Shown: in pieces, positions 35,737-42,896 of the stretch
Numbering within the stretch: position 1 is the stretch's first letter
Layout: the number at the start of each line of letters is the position of its first letter
DNA from: Nocardioides caldifontis
GTDB taxonomy: Bacteria; Actinomycetota; Actinomycetes; Propionibacteriales; Nocardioidaceae
Direction: 5' to 3'
Assembly: GCF_008087345.1 (NCBI RefSeq)
Contig: NZ_ML701736.1
Location: forward strand, 437,187-501,186
Length of the DNA stretch: 64,000 nt
Translations under genes and position numbers: made by a program
The notes under the pieces: generated by a model
Database searches by the model: none
What the model saw: only the letters and a program-made list of their open reading frames with translations
What the model was told of the DNA's origin: nothing

Positions 35737-36515
35737 GCGGGGTCCCGGGCCGGATGGTGATGGTGGTCCCGACCTACAACGAGGCCGCCAACCTCGCCTG
35801 GATCGTCGACCGGCTGCTCGCCGCAGCGCCCCAGACCCACGTGCTCGTCGTCGACGACGACTCCCCGGACGGCACCGGCGAGATCGCCGACCGGCTGGCG
35901 GCCGACGACCCCCGGGTCTCGGTGGTGCACCGCACGGAGAAGGCCGGGCTGGGGGCGGCGTACCTGCACGGCTTCGCGGTCGCCCTGGAGCGTGGCTACG
36001 ACGTGGTCGGCGAGATGGACGCCGACGGCTCCCACCAGCCCGAGCAGCTCCACCGGCTCGTCGAGGCGCTCCGCGACGCCGACCTGGTGATCGGCGCCCG
36101 GTGGGTCCCCGGTGGGAGCGTGGTCAACTGGAGCCCGTTCCGCAAGGCGCTGTCGGTGGGCGGCAACCTCTACGCCCGGCTGCTCCTCGGGATCCCCGTC
36201 CGCGACGTCACCGCCGGGTTCCGGCTCTTCCGGGCCTCGACGCTCCGCACGATCGACCTGGGGGGCGTGCAGTCGGTCGGCTACTGCTTCCAGGCCGACC
36301 TCACGCTGCGCACCGTGCGGGCCGGCCTCCGCGTCGTCGAGGTGCCGATCGAGTTCCTCGAGCGCGAGCGCGGCGAGTCGAAGATGACCCGGGCGGTGGC
36401 CGCCGAGTCGCTGCGCCGGATCACCGTGTGGGGGTTGAAGGAGCGTCGCGCCCGGCTCGCCGCTCGGGTCGACGCCGTACGCTCGAGGGGGAGTGGGAGG
36501 AGTCGGTCACGATGA
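35733..36515 (+). CDS. ppm1: Polyprenol-phosphate mannosyltransferase Ppm1
   Basis: GT2-family enzyme that makes polyprenyl-phosphate mannose from GDP-mannose at the cytoplasmic face of the membrane, the donor for mannolipids and protein mannosylation. Visible are VVPTYNEAANL, VVDDDSPDGTGEIAD, the metal-binding DAD in VGEMDADGSHQPEQ, VIGARWVPGGSVVNW, GFRLFR and the FLERERGESKM end of the domain. The start is taken as the TTG at 35733: AGGAGG lies 6-8 nt before it and it overlaps the lnt stop; an ATG at 35754 is the alternative. Mycobacteria have lnt and ppm1 fused or adjacent. Confidence 0.92.
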   Translation: MSGVPGRMVMVVPTYNEAANLAWIVDRLLAAAPQTHVLVVDDDSPDGTGEIADRLAADDPRVSVVHRTEKAGLGAAYLHGFAVALERGYDVVGEMDADGSHQPEQLHRLVEALRDADLVIGARWVPGGSVVNWSPFRKALSVGGNLYARLLLGIPVRDVTAGFRLFRASTLRTIDLGGVQSVGYCFQADLTLRTVRAGLRVVEVPIEFLERERGESKMTRAVAAESLRRITVWGLKERRARLAARVDAVRSRGSGRSRSR

Positions 36516-37033
36516 GACGACGGCTGCCGTGGTGGGTGCTGGCCCTGCTGTTCGTCGGGCTGCCCCTGCTCGAGATCTACCTGATCGTGCAGCTCGGGCA
36601 GGCGGTCGGTCCGTGGTGGACGATCTTCGTCCTGCTCGCCGCCGGCGCGCTGGGCTCGTGGTTGATGAAGCGCGAGGGCAGCCGGGCCTGGGCGGCCCTC
36701 CGCGAGGCGCTCGAGGCGCACCGGATGCCGGCCAAGGAGCTCGCCGACGGCGCGCTGATCCTGATCGGCGGCACGCTGCTGCTAACCCCGGGGTTCGTCT
36801 CCGACGTCGTCGGGCTGTTCTGCATCCTGCCGTTCACCCGGCCGGTCGCGCGGGCGCTGCTGACCGGGCTCGTCACCCGCAAGCTGGTCGCCCGGACCGT
36901 CGTGACCGGCCCGCACGGCGCGAGCCCGTTCGGCACCCACCCCGCGGGGTTCGGGGACCCGGGTGCGCGGACAGCACGACGCCCCGGTCACGCGGACGTG
37001 ATCCGGGGCGAGGTCGTCGACGACGACCGCTGA
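36512..37033 (+). CDS. fxsA: FxsA family membrane protein
   Basis: Membrane protein of 173 residues. FxsA is known for relieving phage exclusion in E. coli when overproduced; its normal role is unknown. The N-terminus carries two to three membrane helices (WVLALLFVGLPLLEIYLIVQLG, WWTIFVLLAAGALGSWLM, LILIGGTLLLTPGFVSDVVGLFCIL) with the conserved PGFVSDVVG. The C-terminal 60 residues are basic and soluble, ending in EVVDDDR. ATGA overlap with ppm1. It converges on rbpA; the 22-bp gap contains GGGGCC-G-GGCCCC, too short to be called a terminator. Confidence 0.87.
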   Translation: MRRRLPWWVLALLFVGLPLLEIYLIVQLGQAVGPWWTIFVLLAAGALGSWLMKREGSRAWAALREALEAHRMPAKELADGALILIGGTLLLTPGFVSDVVGLFCILPFTRPVARALLTGLVTRKLVARTVVTGPHGASPFGTHPAGFGDPGARTARRPGHADVIRGEVVDDDR

Positions 37034-37055
37034 GCCGTGGGGCCGGGCCCCGCCG

Positions 37056-37433
37056 TCAGGCGGAGCGGGACTTGCCGCTGCGGTGCAGGTGGGCGGGGCC
37101 GATCTCGCCGGAGCGGAGCAGCTCGAGCCGCTCGGCGAGGATCTCCTCGAGCTCCTTCTCCGAGCGCCGCTCGAGGAGCATGTCCCAGTGGGTGCGGGCG
37201 GGCTTCTCCGCCTTCGGCTCGGGGCGCTCGCCGTCACGCTTCAGCGCCTCGGCGCCGCAGCGCGGGCACTCCCAGAGCGCCGGCACCTCGGCCTCGGCCG
37301 CCATCGGGATGTCGAACTCGTGTCCCTGAGGGCATACGTAAGCAACGCGCTGGCGAGCCGCGAACTCGATCCCACGCTCGTCCTCGAAGCTCTGGCCACC
37401 CAGCCGCGCTCCGCGCAGTGTGCGCTCTGCCAT
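37056..37433 (-). CDS. rbpA: RNA polymerase-binding protein RbpA
   Basis: Binds the housekeeping sigma factor and RNA polymerase and stabilises open complexes; in mycobacteria it is essential. The 125-residue product shows the ordered N-terminus, the zinc-type core domain (VCPQGHEFDIP, then WECPRCG), a basic linker and the sigma-interaction segment RTHWDMLLERRS with the following helix. Start ATG at 37433. A SigR/SigH-type promoter about 120 bp upstream suggests induction by thiol-oxidative stress, as known for Streptomyces rbpA. Confidence 0.95.
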   Translation of the reverse strand: MAERTLRGARLGGQSFEDERGIEFAARQRVAYVCPQGHEFDIPMAAEAEVPALWECPRCGAEALKRDGERPEPKAEKPARTHWDMLLERRSEKELEEILAERLELLRSGEIGPAHLHRSGKSRSA

Positions 37434-37536
37434 GTCGAAACCCTCCGTCGTCCTTCTGTGTGTGGGCCCTCGTGAGGCCGTTCGTCGAGGCGCACGTCGC
37501 ATCCGCTGCCGTGTAGGTGCACGGCGGCAGCGACGT

Positions 37537-37579
37537 CCTCCCGAGATTGCACAACGATCGGGAGGGCCCGGTTTGTTCC
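37537..37579 (-). promoter_or_regulatory. SigR/SigH-type promoter of rbpA with overlapping dyad
   Basis: On the minus strand GGAACA (37574-37579) and CGTTG (37552-37556) are separated by exactly 17 bp, a match to the GGAAY-A / CGTTR consensus of sigma-R type promoters. CCTCCCGA (37537-37544) and TCGGGAGG (37558-37565) form an 8-bp inverted repeat flanking the -10. Confidence 0.7.
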
Positions 37580-37685
37580 ACCGCCGGCGCCTCGGATCCC
37601 AGGGTGCCCGATCCTGGCCGTCCTGACACCTTCGGGTCCCGCGCCAGGACACCGCCCGGGCGGCTTCGGACCGCTCCGGTCCGCC

Positions 37686-39023
37686 TCAGGCGATCGAGGG
37701 CGGGGTGTTCCCGGCCTCCCGGATGCCGCGCTGGGTGTCGACCTTGAGCAGCAGCGCACCGCCGATCACGAAGAACGCGATCAGCGCGAAGATCGACGGC
37801 CGGTAGGAGTCGGTGAGCTGGTAGACCAGCCCGAAGACCAGGGTCCCGAACCACGACGTGCCGCGCTCCATCGCGTGGTAGAAGCTGAAGTACTCCGCCT
37901 CGTAGCCCCGCGGGATCAGCATGCTGTAGTACGAGCGGGCCAGCGCCTGGGTGCCGCCGAGGACCAGCCCGATCGCCGCGCCGAGCAGCAGGAACGGCAC
38001 CAGCTGCTGCTCCGGCACGAACAGCGCGACGGTGACGATCGTCATCCAGATCACGATCCCGCCGAGGATCACCGGCTTGGCGGAGAACCTCGCGGCCAGC
38101 CGGCCGAACGCCAGGGCGCCGAGCACCGCGACGAACTGCACCAGCAGGTAGGTCGCGAGGACCGTCGACTCCTCGAAGCCGAGCTCCTTCACGCCGTACG
38201 TCGAAGCGGAGGCGATCACCGTCTGGATGCCGTCGTTGAAGAAGAGGTAGGCGAGCAGGAACGTCAGCGTGACCGGGTAGCCGCGGACGTGGCGCAGCGT
38301 CGTGGCGAGCTGGCCGAAGCTCTGCCGGAGCAGCCCGCCCTCCACCGGCGCCACGTGGACCGGCTCACGGTTGCGCAGCCCGAGGAACGGGATGAAGGTG
38401 AACGCCGCCCACCAGATCGCCGCGGAGAGCATGCTCAGCCGCGCCGCGAGCGCGGTGTCGTCCATCACCGACAGCATCACGAAGTTGATCGCGAGCAGCA
38501 GCCCCCCGCCGGCGTAGCCCGCGGCCCAGCCGCGCGAGGAGACGCCGTCGCGCTCGTCCTCGGTGGAGATCGCGACCAGGATCGAGTCGTTGATCACCAG
38601 CGAGCTGCCGAAGAGCAGGTTGGCGACGAGGAACGTGACGGCGCCGAGCTCCCAGTTGTCGCCGGTGACGAAGAACAGCAGCGCCGCGACCGCCGCCCCC
38701 GACCAGGCGAACCCCGCGAGCAGCTGCTTCTTGCGCGGCGTGCGGTCGGCCCACGCGCCGATCAGGGGGAGGAGAACCGCGGAGACGATCGTGGAGAACG
38801 AGATGAGGTACGACGGCAGCGAGCCCGGGGCGACCGAGAGCCCCAGCACGCTGATCCGGTCGTCGACCGCCGCCTCCTCGGCGACCTCGATGAGGTACGG
38901 CGCGAACAGGACACCGGCGATCGTCGTGGCGAACGCGGAGTTGGCCCAGTCGTAGAAGTACCACGACCGGTGCTCGCGCCGACGGTTGATCGGCCCCAGG
39001 TCGGCGACCCCGGTGACGCTCAT
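37686..39023 (-). CDS. MFS transporter, Atg22/UMF1-like
   Basis: Polytopic membrane protein of 445 residues with about 11-12 helices, of the VC_BtlA/Atg22-like major-facilitator group (begins HRSWYFYDWANSAFATTIAG, the family hallmark). Substrate not determined; members of this group are linked to amino-acid or peptide efflux. The frame extends 15 bp upstream, but the ATG at 39023 forms an ATGA overlap with the GDPD gene, which supports it. Charged loops RTPRKKQ and RNREPVHV lie on the cytoplasmic side. The gene ends 250 bp before rbpA with no clear terminator. Confidence 0.85.
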   Translation of the reverse strand: MSVTGVADLGPINRRREHRSWYFYDWANSAFATTIAGVLFAPYLIEVAEEAAVDDRISVLGLSVAPGSLPSYLISFSTIVSAVLLPLIGAWADRTPRKKQLLAGFAWSGAAVAALLFFVTGDNWELGAVTFLVANLLFGSSLVINDSILVAISTEDERDGVSSRGWAAGYAGGGLLLAINFVMLSVMDDTALAARLSMLSAAIWWAAFTFIPFLGLRNREPVHVAPVEGGLLRQSFGQLATTLRHVRGYPVTLTFLLAYLFFNDGIQTVIASASTYGVKELGFEESTVLATYLLVQFVAVLGALAFGRLAARFSAKPVILGGIVIWMTIVTVALFVPEQQLVPFLLLGAAIGLVLGGTQALARSYYSMLIPRGYEAEYFSFYHAMERGTSWFGTLVFGLVYQLTDSYRPSIFALIAFFVIGGALLLKVDTQRGIREAGNTPPSIA

Positions 39024-39892
39024 CGTGCTCCCTCCCACTCGCCCCGCTCGACGAGCACGTCGCGGAGGACGTCGGTCCGGTCGGTGATCAGCCCGTCCAC
39101 GCCCAGGTCGAGCAGCCGCTCCATCTCAGCACGGTCGTCGACGGTCCAGACGTGGACATGCCGACCGATCGCGTGTGCCCTCGCGACGAACGCCTCGTCG
39201 ACGACCGGCACGCGTTCGCGGAACCGCACCGGGACCTGGTAGACCAGCCCCGCGTCGCGCACCAGCGGCTGCAGCCGGTGGCCGGCGGGGACGAAGGCGT
39301 GCAGGCCGGCGGCGACGATGCCGCAGCTGGTGGCCAGGGGCACCGAGCTGCGCGCGGCGTAGCGGCGGCGGAAGCGGCGGAGCACCCGCTCGACGAAGGA
39401 GCCGATGCAGAGCCGCTCCTGCGCCCCGGTGCGGACGACCAGCTCGACCATCGGGTCGACGACCTCGGGTGACTTCAGGTCCACGTTGAATCGGGCGTGC
39501 GGGAACTCCTCGAGCAGGTCGACCAGCCGCGGGATCGGCTCCTTGCCGCCCACGAGCGCGCCGGCCACCTCGGCGTACGGCAGGTCGGTGAGGCGGCCGG
39601 GCAGCCCGGTGACCCGCTCGAGCTCCTCGTCGTGGAAGGCGACGACCTCTCCGTCCTTGGTCGCGTGCACGTCGGTCTCGAGGTAGCGGTAGCCGAGGCC
39701 GACCGCCGTCCGGAAGGCGTGCATGGTGTTCTCCAGCCCGACCACGTCGGGGTGGAGGGCACCGCCCCGGTGGGCCATGGCCACCACCGCCCCCTTCCGG
39801 TGCGGTTCGTCGAGGAACGGGAGCCCGGTGCGCGGCGCCGTCGGCGGGTTCGGCCGCCCGCGGCGGGCTGCCCCCCAGCGTGGCGTCGTCAC
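39020..39892 (-). CDS. Glycerophosphodiester phosphodiesterase (GDPD family)
   Basis: Hydrolyses glycerophosphodiesters to glycerol-3-phosphate and an alcohol. The TIM-barrel product of 290 residues shows MAHRGGALHPDVVGLENTM (catalytic His with the downstream Glu), ETDVHATKDGEVVAFHDEEL (acid-metal pair and second His) and FNVDLKSP. The final barrel strand reads VHVWTVDDRAEMERLLDLGVDGLITDR. No signal peptide is visible, so it should be cytoplasmic or membrane-associated. GTG start with AATACT 7 nt upstream. ATGA overlap with the transporter gene; the pair may scavenge phospholipid breakdown products. Confidence 0.9.
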   Translation of the reverse strand: MTTPRWGAARRGRPNPPTAPRTGLPFLDEPHRKGAVVAMAHRGGALHPDVVGLENTMHAFRTAVGLGYRYLETDVHATKDGEVVAFHDEELERVTGLPGRLTDLPYAEVAGALVGGKEPIPRLVDLLEEFPHARFNVDLKSPEVVDPMVELVVRTGAQERLCIGSFVERVLRRFRRRYAARSSVPLATSCGIVAAGLHAFVPAGHRLQPLVRDAGLVYQVPVRFRERVPVVDEAFVARAHAIGRHVHVWTVDDRAEMERLLDLGVDGLITDRTDVLRDVLVERGEWEGAR

Positions 39893-39920
39893 GAGGCGCA
39901 GTATTGCCGACCACCGGAGG

Positions 39921-39926
39921 TAGCGT
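39921..39926 (+). promoter_or_regulatory. -10 element deciding the zinc-ribbon start
   Basis: TAGCGT lies 7 nt before the ATG at 39934. A GGAGG at 39916-39920 fits an alternative GTG at 39925, so both readings are possible. Confidence 0.4.
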
Positions 39927-39933
39927 GGCTGCC

Positions 39934-40209
39934 ATGGACGAGAACGCCGTGAACGAGATGCGGTGCCCCCGGTGTGCCGGTGCGATGGAGCCGCACGCCG
40001 TCGGCGACGTGAGGGTGAGCCGGTGCGTCGGCTGCGGCGGTGTCTTCCTCGACCGCAGCGAGCTCGGACTGCTCTCCGAGGCCGAGAACGACTGGCACCG
40101 CGGTGCGCACTCGCAGACCGAGCCGGTCCCGCGGATCACCGCCGGGATGACCGCCCCGCCGCCGGCACGCCCCCGCGCGCGCAGCTTCGTGGAGACCCTC
40201 TTCGGCTGA
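39934..40209 (+). CDS. TFIIB-type zinc ribbon protein (zf-TFIIB family)
   Basis: Small protein of 91 residues (94 if the GTG at 39925 is used). MRCPRCAGAMEPH and SRCVGCGGVFLDRSELGLL form two Cys-x2-Cys pairs about 20 residues apart, the zf-TFIIB arrangement with the characteristic GVFLDRSEL. A basic, Pro-rich tail (PPPARPRARSFVETLFG) follows and may contact nucleic acid or a membrane. Function unknown; proteins with this domain are common in actinobacteria. It diverges from the GDPD gene and converges on the MurA gene across a large hairpin. Confidence 0.8.
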   Translation: MDENAVNEMRCPRCAGAMEPHAVGDVRVSRCVGCGGVFLDRSELGLLSEAENDWHRGAHSQTEPVPRITAGMTAPPPARPRARSFVETLFG

Positions 40210-40215
40210 GGCCAG

Positions 40216-40261
40216 GGTTTCGAGGGCTCGACCACCATGGGTGGTCGAGCCCGTCGAAACC
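40216..40261. repeat. Near-perfect inverted repeat between convergent genes
   Basis: Left arm 40216-40236 (GGTTTCGA then GGGCTCGACCACC) and right arm 40240-40261 (GGTGGTCGAGCCCG then TCGAAACC) pair with one bulged base and a 3-nt loop. It starts 7 bp after the zinc-ribbon stop and ends 3 bp before the MurA stop. It can act as a bidirectional terminator. The motif GGTTTCGAC-GGCTCGACCACC resembles intergenic palindromes I recall from many actinobacteria. Confidence 0.75.
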
Positions 40262-40263
40262 AC

Positions 40264-41790
40264 TCAGAGGTCCCGGAATGTCTCGATCGAGGCGCCCAGG
40301 TGGTTGAGCCGGCTGGCGAGGTCCTCGTAGCCGCGGTTGATCACGTAGACCGAGCGGAGCACCGAGGTGCCCTTCGAGGCGAGCATCGCGAGCAGGATCA
40401 CCACGGCCGGACGGAGCGCCGGCGGGCAGACGATCTCGGCGCCGGACCAGCGCGTCGGGCCCTCGATGCTGACCCGGTGCGGGTCGAGCAGCTGCACGCG
40501 CGCGCCGAGCCGGTTGAGCTCGGTGAGGTAGATCGCCCGGTTCTCGTAGACCCAGTCGTGGAGCAGCGTCTGCCCCTGGGCGACCGCCGCGATGACCGCG
40601 AAGAACGGCAGGTTGTCGATGTTGAGCCCGGGGAAGGGCATCGGATGGATCTTGTCGATGGGGGAGTGCAGGCAGGACACGTGGGTGGTCAGGTCGACCA
40701 GCCGGGTCTTGCCGTTCTCGGCGACGTACTCCTCGCTGCGGGTGTACTTGAACCCCATCTCCTCCAGCAGCGCCAGCTCGATCTCGAGGAACTCGATCGG
40801 CGCGCGGCGGATGGTGATCTCCGAGCTGGTGACGATGGCCGCCGCGAGCAGCGACATCGCCTCGATGGGGTCCTCCGAGGGCGCGTAGTCGACGTCGACG
40901 TCGATGTGCGGGCGGCCGTGCACGGTCAGCGTGGTGGTGCCGACGCCGTCGACGCGGACGCCGAGCCGCTCGAGGTAGAAGCAGAGGTCCTGGACCATGT
41001 AGTTCGAGCTGGCGTTGCGGATCACCGTCACGCCGTCGTGCAGGGCGGCCGCCATCAGGGCGTTCTCGGTGACGGTGTCGCCGCGCTCGGTGAGCACGAT
41101 CGGGCGCGTCGGGTTGATCTTCGGGTCGACGGTCGCGTGGTAGAACCCCTCGGTCGCCTTCAGCTCCAGCCCGAACCGGCGGAGGGCGGTGAGGTGCGGC
41201 TCGACCGTGCGGGTGCCGAGGTCGCAGCCGCCGGCGTACGGCAGCTCGAACGCGGTCGCGCGGTGGAGCAGCGGCCCGAGGAACATGATCACCGAGCGGG
41301 TGCGGCGGGCCGCCTCCTCGTCGATGCGGGACAGGTCGAGCTCGGCCGGCGGGACGATCTCGAGGTCGCCCTCGCCGTTGAGCCAGCGGGTCTGCACGCC
41401 CAGGCTCGCCAGCACCTCGAGGAGCCGGTTGACCTCCTCGATGCGGGCGACCTTGCGCAGCGTCGTCCGGCCGCGGTTGAGGAGCGAGGCGCACAGCAGC
41501 GCGACGCCGGCGTTCTTCGAGGACTTGACGTCGATGCTGCCCGAGAGGGTCGTGGGGCCCGTCACCCGCAGGTGCGTCGGGGCGGCGCCCAGCGACACGA
41601 TGTCGGAGTCCAGCGCCTCGCCGATGCGCGCGACCATGTCCAGCGTGATGTTCTGGTGCCCCCGTTCGATGCGGTTGACGGCGCTCTGGCTCGTGCCGAG
41701 AACGTCGGCGAGCTGCTGCTGCGTCCAGCCCCGGTGGGTGCGGGCGTCGCGGATGAGCTTGCCGATCCGGACCAGGTAGTCGTCTCTCAC
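40264..41790 (-). CDS. murA: XRE HTH-fused UDP-N-acetylglucosamine 1-carboxyvinyltransferase (MurA-like)
   Basis: Transfers enolpyruvate from PEP to UDP-GlcNAc, the first committed step of peptidoglycan synthesis. At 508 residues it is about 90 longer than E. coli MurA because residues 8-62 form an XRE/Cro helix-turn-helix (IRDARTHRGWTQQQLADVLG, then QSAVNRIERG). The MurA fold follows, with Lys92 in KSSKNA and catalytic Cys189 in YAGGCDLGTRTVEPH, and IDKIHPMPFPGLNIDNLPFF; the enzyme should be active. GTG start, apparently leaderless (TAACGT 7 nt upstream). A palindrome overlaps its promoter and may be the operator for its own HTH. Such fusions exist in other actinobacteria; this may be a second MurA. 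Confidence 0.88.
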   Translation of the reverse strand: MRDDYLVRIGKLIRDARTHRGWTQQQLADVLGTSQSAVNRIERGHQNITLDMVARIGEALDSDIVSLGAAPTHLRVTGPTTLSGSIDVKSSKNAGVALLCASLLNRGRTTLRKVARIEEVNRLLEVLASLGVQTRWLNGEGDLEIVPPAELDLSRIDEEAARRTRSVIMFLGPLLHRATAFELPYAGGCDLGTRTVEPHLTALRRFGLELKATEGFYHATVDPKINPTRPIVLTERGDTVTENALMAAALHDGVTVIRNASSNYMVQDLCFYLERLGVRVDGVGTTTLTVHGRPHIDVDVDYAPSEDPIEAMSLLAAAIVTSSEITIRRAPIEFLEIELALLEEMGFKYTRSEEYVAENGKTRLVDLTTHVSCLHSPIDKIHPMPFPGLNIDNLPFFAVIAAVAQGQTLLHDWVYENRAIYLTELNRLGARVQLLDPHRVSIEGPTRWSGAEIVCPPALRPAVVILLAMLASKGTSVLRSVYVINRGYEDLASRLNHLGASIETFRDL

Positions 41791-41797
41791 CTGCGCG

Positions 41798-41819
41798 ACG
41801 TTATCTCACATATGAGATA
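41798..41819 (-). promoter_or_regulatory. MurA promoter with overlapping palindromic operator
   Basis: On the minus strand the -10 TAACGT (41798-41803) is 7 nt before the GTG. TATCTCA-CATA-TGAGATA (41802-41819) is a perfect 7-bp-arm inverted repeat occupying the spacer just upstream. It is strikingly AT-rich for this genome. A repressor bound there would block RNA polymerase. Confidence 0.65.
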
Positions 41820-41860
41820 GAGCCACCAACGACACGCGGTGGCCTTGCTCACCATACGTC

Positions 41861-41866
41861 TAGGGT
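41861..41866 (+). promoter_or_regulatory. -10 element of leaderless alcohol dehydrogenase gene
   Basis: TAGGGT lies 6 nt before the ATG at 41873, favouring it over the GTG at 41867. Confidence 0.5.
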
Positions 41867-41872
41867 GTGCGG

Positions 41873-42889
41873 ATGCGTGTCACGACGATCCACGGGCCGC
41901 GGGACATCCGCCTCGAGGAGCACCCGGCCCCGACCGTCCGCCGTCCCACCGGAGCCGTCGTGCGCGTCGTCGCCGGCTGCATCTGCGGCTCCGACCTGTG
42001 GCCGTACCGCGGCGAGGACCCGGTCCGAGAGCCCCGCCGGATCGGTCACGAGGCGGTCGGCGTCGTGGAGGAGGTCGGCAGCGAGGTCACGCGGGTGCGC
42101 CCCGGCGACTTCGTCGTCGTCCCGTTCTGCCACTGCGACGGCACCTGCGACCTCTGCCGCAAGGGGATGCCGGCTGCCTGCCGCAACCTCGGGATCACCG
42201 AGGGCGGCCAGGGGGAGTACGTCGCGGTGGACCAGGCCGACGGCAGCCTGGTGACCGTGCCAGGTGAGCCCACGCGGGACGACCTCCCCTCGCTGCTCGC
42301 CCTCTCCGACGTGCTGCCGACGGGGTGGCACGCGGCGGTCAGCGCGCGCGTGGCCGAGGGCGACACCGTCGTCGTCGTGGGCGACGGGGCCGTCGGGCTC
42401 TGCGGTGTCCTCGCGGCCCGCGAGCTCGGCGCCGAGCGCATCGTCGCGATGTCCCGTCACGAGCCCCGCCAGGCGCTCGCGCGGAAGTTCGGCGCCACCG
42501 AGGTGGTCGCAGCGCGCGGCGACGAGGCGCAGGAGGCGGTCCTCGAGCTCACCGACGGGGTGGGCGCTGACGCGGTGCTCGAGTGCGTCGGGACCGACCA
42601 GTCCGTGCGCACCGCGCTCCGGGCCGTCCGGCCGGGCGGCAACGTCGGCGTCGTCGGCGTCCCGCACGGCGTCGAGCTGCCGGCCCGCGCGCTGTTCGGC
42701 CGCAACATCGGCGTCGCCGGCGGGATGGCGCCGGTCCGGACGTACCTCGACCACCTCCTCGGGCTCACGCTCGCCGGTCGCCTCGACGCCGGGCCGGTCT
42801 TCGACCTGACGCTGCCCCTGGAGCAGGTGGTCGAGGGCTACCGGGCGATGGACGAGCGGCGGGCCGTCAAGGTCCTCCTCGAGCCGTGA
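41873..42889 (+). CDS. Zinc-dependent alcohol dehydrogenase (MDR family)
   Basis: NAD(P)-dependent dehydrogenase of 338 residues. Catalytic zinc ligands are Cys38 (GCICGSD) and His59-Glu60 (RIGHEAVG); structural zinc cysteines lie in FCHCDGTCDLC and at Cys103. The Rossmann motif is VVVVGDGAVGLCGVLAA. Closest to the glutathione-independent or threonine/sorbitol-like MDR groups; substrate not determinable. The gene diverges from the HTH-MurA gene, sharing the 82-bp region with its operator, so it could be under the same control. The PhoD gene follows after 7 bp. Confidence 0.87.
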   Translation: MRVTTIHGPRDIRLEEHPAPTVRRPTGAVVRVVAGCICGSDLWPYRGEDPVREPRRIGHEAVGVVEEVGSEVTRVRPGDFVVVPFCHCDGTCDLCRKGMPAACRNLGITEGGQGEYVAVDQADGSLVTVPGEPTRDDLPSLLALSDVLPTGWHAAVSARVAEGDTVVVVGDGAVGLCGVLAARELGAERIVAMSRHEPRQALARKFGATEVVAARGDEAQEAVLELTDGVGADAVLECVGTDQSVRTALRAVRPGGNVGVVGVPHGVELPARALFGRNIGVAGGMAPVRTYLDHLLGLTLAGRLDAGPVFDLTLPLEQVVEGYRAMDERRAVKVLLEP

Positions 42890-42896
42890 GCCGGCG

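Noticed and set aside
37034-37055. GC palindrome GGGGCC-G-GGCCCC between fxsA and rbpA as terminator
   Set aside because: The stem is only six base pairs with a one-nucleotide centre, too tight to fold as a real hairpin loop.
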